Assembly (NCBI RefSeq): GCF_045679555.1
Contig: NC_092092.1
Span: forward strand, 24,170,969 to 24,234,968
Length of the DNA: 64,000 nt
Origin: Salvelinus alpinus
Taxonomy: Eukaryota; Chordata; Actinopteri; Salmoniformes; Salmonidae
Reading direction: 5' to 3'
Shown here piece by piece: positions 57,715 through 64,000 of this stretch; the first letter of the stretch is position 1, and each line of letters opens with the position of its first letter. The translations under genes and the position numbers were made by a program. Under the pieces are notes generated by a model. It was not told where the DNA came from and made no database searches. It worked only from the letters and a program-made list of their open reading frames with translations.

Positions 57715-58150
57715 TGTCATGACTTCCGTCGAAGTCGGTCCCTCTCCTTGTTCGGGTGGCGTTCGGTGGACGACGTCACCGGTCTTCTAGCCATCGCCGC
57801 TCCACCTTTCATTTTCCATTTGTTTTGTCTTGTTTTCCTGCACACCTGGTTTTCTTGCACACACAGCCCTCTGTTCCCTCCATGTCTGTGTGGGGTATTG
57901 TTTATTGTCGAGGTTGGCACGCTTCTGGCTGGTTAGCGGCAGGTTTTATGTATACCTGTGTTTTGTGGCAGCCGGTACTTTGTACTTTGTTTTGTGGTAC
58001 TGTGTGCTGCCTTACTTGTTTTGGGCATTTGGTATTGGTGACACTGTTGCGTTCTGGTCTTACTACTTGCCTCAGTAAAGTACTTTGTGTTCACTCATCT
58101 CTGCTCTCCTGCACCTAACTTCTATGCACCAGCTACACCCACCGTTGACA
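57715..58150 (+). mobile_element. solo LTR, family B
   Basis: TGTCATGAC...GTTGACA ends, flanked by the 5-bp target duplication TCCTA at 57710-57714 and 58151-58155. Contains GGCGTTCGGTGGACGACGTC and TCTCTGCTCTCCTGCACCTA. Unrelated to family A. Confidence 0.88.
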
Positions 58151-58155
58151 TCCTA

Positions 58156-60384
58156 ATCTCAGTGATTCAAGAGAACATTTTGTGAAAAATGACACTTCTG
58201 TGACATTTCTTTGAGACTGATCCAGGCATGCCAGTAGACACAACAGACACCAGATAGAATATGGGAATGAACAAATGGTCCTCTTAAGTGTTTCTACCGT
58301 CTGTTCTGTCGGTTTAGTGATAGCTAGCTGGCATTCATCATAACGTCCACCGTCACATTGGAAGAGTAAAAGCCCTGAGGGTGATATAATGAAGGCAGCA
58401 GTAGAGCCAACCATAAAATGGAGTGGAAAAAAGGAAATGATATCTCCAGACACACAGAGAGGGAAACGGTTACAAAATATTAGGCCCCAATTGAAAAATA
58501 CAGATAGGTGCCATGGCAACACGGCCCTCAAAGCCACACAAACAAACAGTGGGGGAGGAGGATGATGGCATGAAAGAAAATACCAATTAAGTCCTTCTCT
58601 CGTGCTTGTCGTTATAATAACAAAGACACAAGAAGATGGTCCTTTGACCTTTTAAACTTTGATTCCCTCCCTTGTTGTGAGAAGAAGAGGAGAGGAGTGG
58701 AGAGGGGTTGGGGAGGAGAGGTGGTTGAAGTACAGTCACCACTTTGAAACGAACTCGAAGCGGGGGATGTGAAGAAGGGAGGAGGAAGAGTATCAGCCAG
58801 AAAGAGAGAGAAAGAGGTGTGAGATCCTTTTTTCCAGCTGTGCTCAGGAGCATCTGGGAATAGTGCTGGGAGTAGTGTAAGTGATGAGGAGAGAGATCTG
58901 GCACATCTAGCCTCTTTGGTCCAACAGGTACACAACATCAAACCCAACCACATCACATCAAAGATAACAGCTAAACCCCCAGATCAGTCACACGACACAC
59001 ACTTACTGGAGCCACACTGATCCATCAGGACCTTAGTCTTTCAAAGGTTTTTCTTCTTCTTTTAACCAATGTCCTCTATCATACTATTCTCTCACCTCGT
59101 TCATAATGTTAGGGGGAGGGGGCTACCTAAGATTTTTTGGAGAAGTATGAAGTTGTGGTTTTGAACTGTCTGCACATATGACTGCTGAGAGAAGAGCATG
59201 AAGTGAGTCAGGGCTTAATATGGTGTAATGTGATGTGTCGGCTGTGAAATATCACTGGCTTATCTGCAACCTACAGCTGACTAGGACATCTCAAGGAATC
59301 TGTTTTTGTCCAAGCTTTATGATCAAGAGTGACAGAGGCGATGACGTCTTCATTTCTACAGATAGACAAAGAGCATTGTTCTATTTTTATCACATCTATG
59401 TCCTCCATTGTTTTAGTGAAAATACATCAGATATGTGTTGTGAGTGTCTCTTACAGCCACCTGGGCCTAGGAAGAGTAACACAGATGGAAACAGGCTTTA
59501 TTATGCCAGAAAAGGGGTTTGAAATGGACCCGCTCTCTCTGAAGTCATGAAACTGGATGCTCAGCGGTGGTTGTGGGGCTCATAATGCTGTCTGTCCTCC
59601 TTTCCCTCCATCAATATATCCACACAATGACTGATCCCACCACTTATCATTCCTGAGCTATCAGCAGGCCAGCAGTGGGGGACAGAGACACCAGACCCAG
59701 TCTTAATACAATATACACATTTGGCGATGACACCAACCACAGATGAATAGCATAAAGACCTGGGAGATCACTGGACAACAGACCATTATGTTGTGGGATA
59801 AGGCGGATATCTTATCGCTGTTGAAACGGTCCAGCCATACGAGATATGGGATATATTCAACTGGTTTTCAGCTGTGAATTTGTGAGTTAATGTCTCTGGT
59901 CCTTATGCTCACGTAACAGAGTCCTCCTTCTCTTAAATGCTCTCTAAATCGTATAATACAGCAGTGTTAGCTGTGGCAGAGGGCCTTATCCGAGGGACAT
60001 GCACACATGCATGCACACACGCACGTACACAGTCCCTTTCATCCATTCCTGGACATCTCCCCATTACCTCACCAAGGGAAACATTCATCTCGGTCTTGTG
60101 CTTGTGTGTGGAGAGCACAGTGCTAAAAGAAGCCACCAGCCTGCAACTGGTTTAAAACAGATAACAAAAACAACACAATTTTCCTCTTCGTTCTTTTTTC
60201 TGGAACTGGTCTGAGTGTGGAGCCTCTGAGGCTCTCTCTGGCTCTAATAGGGCTCTGGTCAAAACTAGGGAATTACTGTCCCTCTGGCAGTAATCCAGAA
60301 GGAGTGCTGCTGTGAACATAAACCAGCCTCTGCCCCAGTCTGGCTTGGCTACACTAGAAGGGTAGATAACCTTGCCTTTTAATA
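58156..60384. other. gene-free stretch
   Basis: Purine-rich tract at about 58660-58830. Open frames are short and unsupported. No RNA gene or named element seen. Confidence 0.5.
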
Positions 60385-60985
60385 GCATGAAGCTGTCTTA
60401 CTGAATGTGACTTAGAGCTGACTGCGTGGCAGCAGCGGCCCACCCATTAGGTTGGTAGGGGCAGCGCCCAACTTGTGATTGGTTCATTTAAAAAAGTAAC
60501 AATATTTTTCCAGGTATTTTAGGGATTATAAAAGTACAGTAAATGTGTACATTTTCATGTTTAAAACTATATTGTTCAAAACAAGCTGTCCAGTTACTAC
60601 TCTGCCCCTCAGCGACTGCCAGCAGCAGCTCCGCCTCCGTGGGCACATACTGTAGGCCGTGCGAACATTGCTTGGATTGTTTTGACAGCTATTTGCTATG
60701 AGGGGGAACTGCGCCAATGTAATCGCAGGATTTCATAGCATAAATTATTTCATTGCATAAATTATAACAGCACAAAGTAAATGTCGGTCCGTTCAGTCAA
60801 AACTTCTGCATCTGCTTTAGTATCCCTCCCAAGTATCTCGCGCCAGACAGTTTATCTTCAGACGTGAGACTGATCAGGTAGAGATGCAGCTAAAGCGAAA
60901 ATCTACAACTACATTCAACAAGAGTCACTGGACAGAGGGATACACTAACTAGAACCTTCTCATCGTGGATCTGGTAGGTCAAAAA
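60385..60985 (+). repeat. dispersed salmonid repeat, unnamed
   Basis: CTGACTGCGTGGCAGCAGCG, TCTGCCCCTCAGCGACTGCC and AGAACCTTCTCATCGTGGAT occur in an order I recall from multicopy salmonid sequence, perhaps the 5' part of a hAT or ZBED-type element. Boundaries are uncertain. Confidence 0.35.
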
Positions 60986-61078
60986 AAGCATGGCCAATTT
61001 TATTGTTTCCCCAGACATGGCGCCAGGATAAAGTGACTAAGGGGACAGTGGAAATCAGTGAGGGGCAGGGGGTCATGA

Positions 61079-61099
61079 CCCCCCCCCCCCCCCCCCCCC
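61079..61099 (+). repeat. poly-C run
   Basis: About 21 consecutive C. Such runs are prone to assembly and length error. Confidence 0.9.
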
Positions 61100-62769
61100 T
61101 CCCAAAATTAGAGACAGGCCAATTTGACCCCATAAATAATATATCATGATTGATTGGAAATTATTTTCCCACCGTAGCTACTGGCTTTCTGTGGCTTTAC
61201 ACTATACAGTATTACTCAATTCTTCATTTTATGATTGGATCCCCCTTGCTGCCAATTATGCTTTTGGTTTGGCCCGGTCTTCAGAGGTTTTGGGGCAAAA
61301 ATATTGTGCAAGGCTTATAAGGAGAACAGAGAAATAGCTCCTCTCTTTCTCTCTCTCCTTTATCTTCTTAACAAACCCTTCATTCTGTGAGCTAACTTGT
61401 AACAGATTTAACATGGTCAATTTATAAGCACAAATAAGATTGATATTGAAAATTATATTTTTCAAATAAACAAAGTTTCTATTGCATAGTGATGAGATGT
61501 GCATCTCGTGTGTGAGTGCTATTTCTCAACATGAATAGTCATTGATAACGGTTATATCGGGCTCAATGTTGTGTGTTCAAAGACAACCTGGGTATTATTA
61601 CAAATGTTGAAACAACTGGTTTCTAGAAGGCTACAGAATTAGAGAAGGGCTGTTTCTCTGAACTTCAGGCAGGAAGCTCAAGCAAGCCTGTTTCTCTCCC
61701 CAGTCAGAGGCAACCTGACTGTTTCACAGACTCTGACCAGCAGCAGCAATCTATCCTTATGTTTAGAAAACACATTTGAAGGCCATAACTGTAGGGGGAA
61801 AGCCCTCATCATGTTTACGCAACCTAACAATCACCCTAAGAATGCTTCCAGGACCACATTTATATTTGAATTCAATTGAGAAAATCTAAAGAAATTGGCC
61901 CACCCTTTGTCTTTATTGATAGAGATTGCATAGCAGTCAGCTGATTTATTTCTCCTTTACTATTTCTTCTTCTTGATTTCAGTATGGCAGGGAAACCAGG
62001 TGCTGGTGTTAATTGTTTTTGTCATGAGTATAAGGTATTCTTATACCATATTTTTGTGTACCGACAGTAGCAGTTCATTCCGTTGGGGTAAGTGAGGGGG
62101 CATGGGCATAGGATGTTCACCCATGATGAAAGGGGGCCATGACTGAAAGAGTTTGAGAAGCTAATGATTAGTACAAATAAATTAAGCCCATGCTTCTGGC
62201 TAATTATTTATAGCCACTATGCTGCATCAGTCGGGCTATAGGCAGGGTTGAAATTAAGGCGGTAGGGTCCGGTACGGCACGGTGTCCCGTCAAAATAAAT
62301 AGTGGGGGTAAGTCGTACCGGTAAAACATGAGCCTACCACAATAACTCAAACAAAATGTAAAGAAAACTGTAGGCATTATTTCACCATCATTTATCATTA
62401 CCGCATGTGAGGCATGAAAAACTAGCAAACTGGTGGTATAGACTATGCTCCAAAATGTGATGTGGTTTGACAACACAGAAATTTTGCCAAGGCAGAGATG
62501 AGAGGCCGACACCGAGACGCACGCGGACCGCAGTGAATGCATAAATTCTGACCTAATGACAATGCCAAATGTCATTACATTTCTTTGGTGTTGTGTGCAG
62601 ATGTCCCTTTCCATTCACCACTGTTTGGAGGCTGGAAATATTTTGAGTGGCTGAATGTGCATGGGTAGCATTGTAAAGGAGCCCTTTGAAGTGATTGTTT
62701 GACAATCAGATAAAAAACATAATGACTGGTGGTTTCTGTAACCCCTTTTTGGAGCAGGTATAACTTGTG

Positions 62770-63170
62770 TGTGTTTGGGCTGCAGTGGGCCTCAGTTTGG
62801 TATCCTCTGAGCAGACTTGGGGCGTGATTGTATGTCCCCATAGTATGTTATACAGAGTGACCGACTGAAAGGGAACGTACAGTTATGCTACTGTTTCCTG
62901 AAGGCTGGAACGAGGTATAACATATTTTGGCCAAGGCGCCATCAGGGGGTGTGGGCTCACTGAAGAGCGGTACTGTATTGAGGAAATTAATGCGAGCCCC
63001 GGTATTATAGCAAGGAAGGCGGGGCATCCAAGGGCAGGCTCTGCATTCATTGGCCTGTTGGGCGTGTGTTTAGTTTTCTTCAGCTGAATGTGATTGGTCA
63101 TTGACTCCCCATAATATGTTATACCTCGTTCCCTCCATCAGGGAACAGTAGATATTTTCCTAACTGTACG
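62770..63170 (+). mobile_element. DIRS1-like terminal segment, no coding region
   Basis: Matches the end of the intron-11 DIRS element: GGGGCGTG, CCCCATAGTATGTTATAC, GACTGAAAGGGAACGT, then an inverted pair (about 62880-62925 against 63118-63165, GTTCCCTCCATCAGGGAACA). It stands alone, as a 5'-truncated copy would. Length about 400 bases. Confidence 0.75.
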
Positions 63171-63290
63171 ATTTGTAACCAAAAGGTGACATGGTTCAAT
63201 CTTTATCCACATGGGACAATGTCCAGATAAACTGTATGTGTAGCGCGAGTAAAAAATACAAAGCTTGCTTCTGTGGATGTTGGCATCTCT

Positions 63291-63651
63291 TGTCACGACC
63301 TGACCTTAGAGATCCTTTTTATGTCTCTATTTTGGTTTGGTCAGGGCGTGAGTTGGGGTGGGCATTCTATGTTTTGTTCTATGTTGTCCTTTTCTATGTG
63401 TTTGGCCTGGTATGGTTCCCAATCAGAGGCAGCTGTCAATCGTTGTCTCTGATTGAGAACCATACTTAGGTATCCTGTTCCCACCTGTGTTTGTGGGTAG
63501 TTGTTTTCTGTTTTGTGTATTGCACCTTGCAGAACTGTTCGTTTGTCGCTTTGTTGTTTTGTTCATGTGTTCGTATTTATTAAAAGTAATATGGACACGT
63601 ACCACGCTGCACCTTGGTCCTCTTCTCCTTCTCCCGACGACGTTCGTTACA
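63291..63651 (+). mobile_element. solo LTR, family A
   Basis: TGTCACG...CGTTACA ends, with the 5-bp target duplication TCTCT at 63286-63290 and 63652-63656. About 80 percent like the copy at 50260 by eye. Confidence 0.9.
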
Positions 63652-63656
63652 TCTCT

Positions 63657-64000
63657 AAAGGAATCAAGGAATGTAACAGACGTCAAAGCCGATCATATGA
63701 ACGTCAGAGAGGAGATTCAATTTTTTTCTATTTGTTTTATATACATTTTATATTGAAAGTAGAGGATCAGTTTCATAAGAACTCATGCCACCTCATGAAG
63801 CACCAGGCAGCATATCGTAGTCAGATGCAGATGGATCTCATGATGACGTTTCGTAGGGCACCGGGTCCTGCACTCTTATTGTGTGTGTGTGTGCACCATG
63901 TACTCTTGTGGGATGATGCTTCATCAGAAAGTAGGGGGTTGGCATGCTTATACCCTACACACGATATTGGCAGAGCAGAGGGAGCAGCACAGTTAGAGTG
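63657..64000. other. gene-free window end
   Basis: No feature seen apart from a short TG run near 63880. Confidence 0.5.

Noticed and set aside
57748-58118. Frames of 62-120 codons
   Set aside because: They lie wholly inside the solo LTR framed by a TCCTA duplication.

Overview
This is a vertebrate nuclear window, almost certainly from a salmonid fish (Oncorhynchus, Salmo or Salvelinus type; I cannot separate these). The evidence is GT-AG introns, a HpaI-type SINE with its GTTAAC site, a Sleeping Beauty-family Tc1 element, several other Tc1 families typical of salmonids, DIRS1-like and LINE debris, and long CA/TG microsatellites. No bacterial, viral or CRISPR structure is present.

Only two protein-coding genes are convincing, and they lie head to head. 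On the minus strand, 6134 down to 2233, six exons encode a 947-residue PRDM9-like protein: a cysteine motif, a PR/SET domain split over three exons, then one large exon with about 16 C2H2 or C2H2-like zinc fingers. There is no KRAB or SSXRD domain, and all three tyrosines regarded as catalytic in mammalian PRDM9 are replaced. On the plus strand, 7793 to 27755, fifteen exons with consistent phases encode a 1176-residue FBXW10 orthologue (N-terminal domain, F-box, seven WD repeats, long C-terminal tail). The 1.66 kb between the two start codons holds a tRNA-Gly(CCC) gene, a long inverted repeat and X-box-like (RFX) motifs.

The introns of fbxw10 are loaded with mobile elements: a Tc1 fragment (intron 2), an internally damaged LINE and a solo LTR with target-site duplication (intron 3), a foldback element with an inner hairpin (intron 4), and in intron 11 a roughly 6.2 kb decayed DIRS1-like element with a full-length but dead Tc1 nested in it. 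The coding exons are nevertheless intact.

From 27.8 to 64 kb I find no convincing host gene. The stretch is a mosaic of Tc1 copies, LINE 3' ends, SINEs, three further solo LTRs (each with a 5-bp target-site duplication), foldback elements, a hAT relic, microsatellites, and an unexplained inverted duplication of about 270 to 360 bp arms (43828-45313). Two short stretches (47357-47480 and 55395-55520) look like a possible exon or conserved noncoding sequence but could not be identified.
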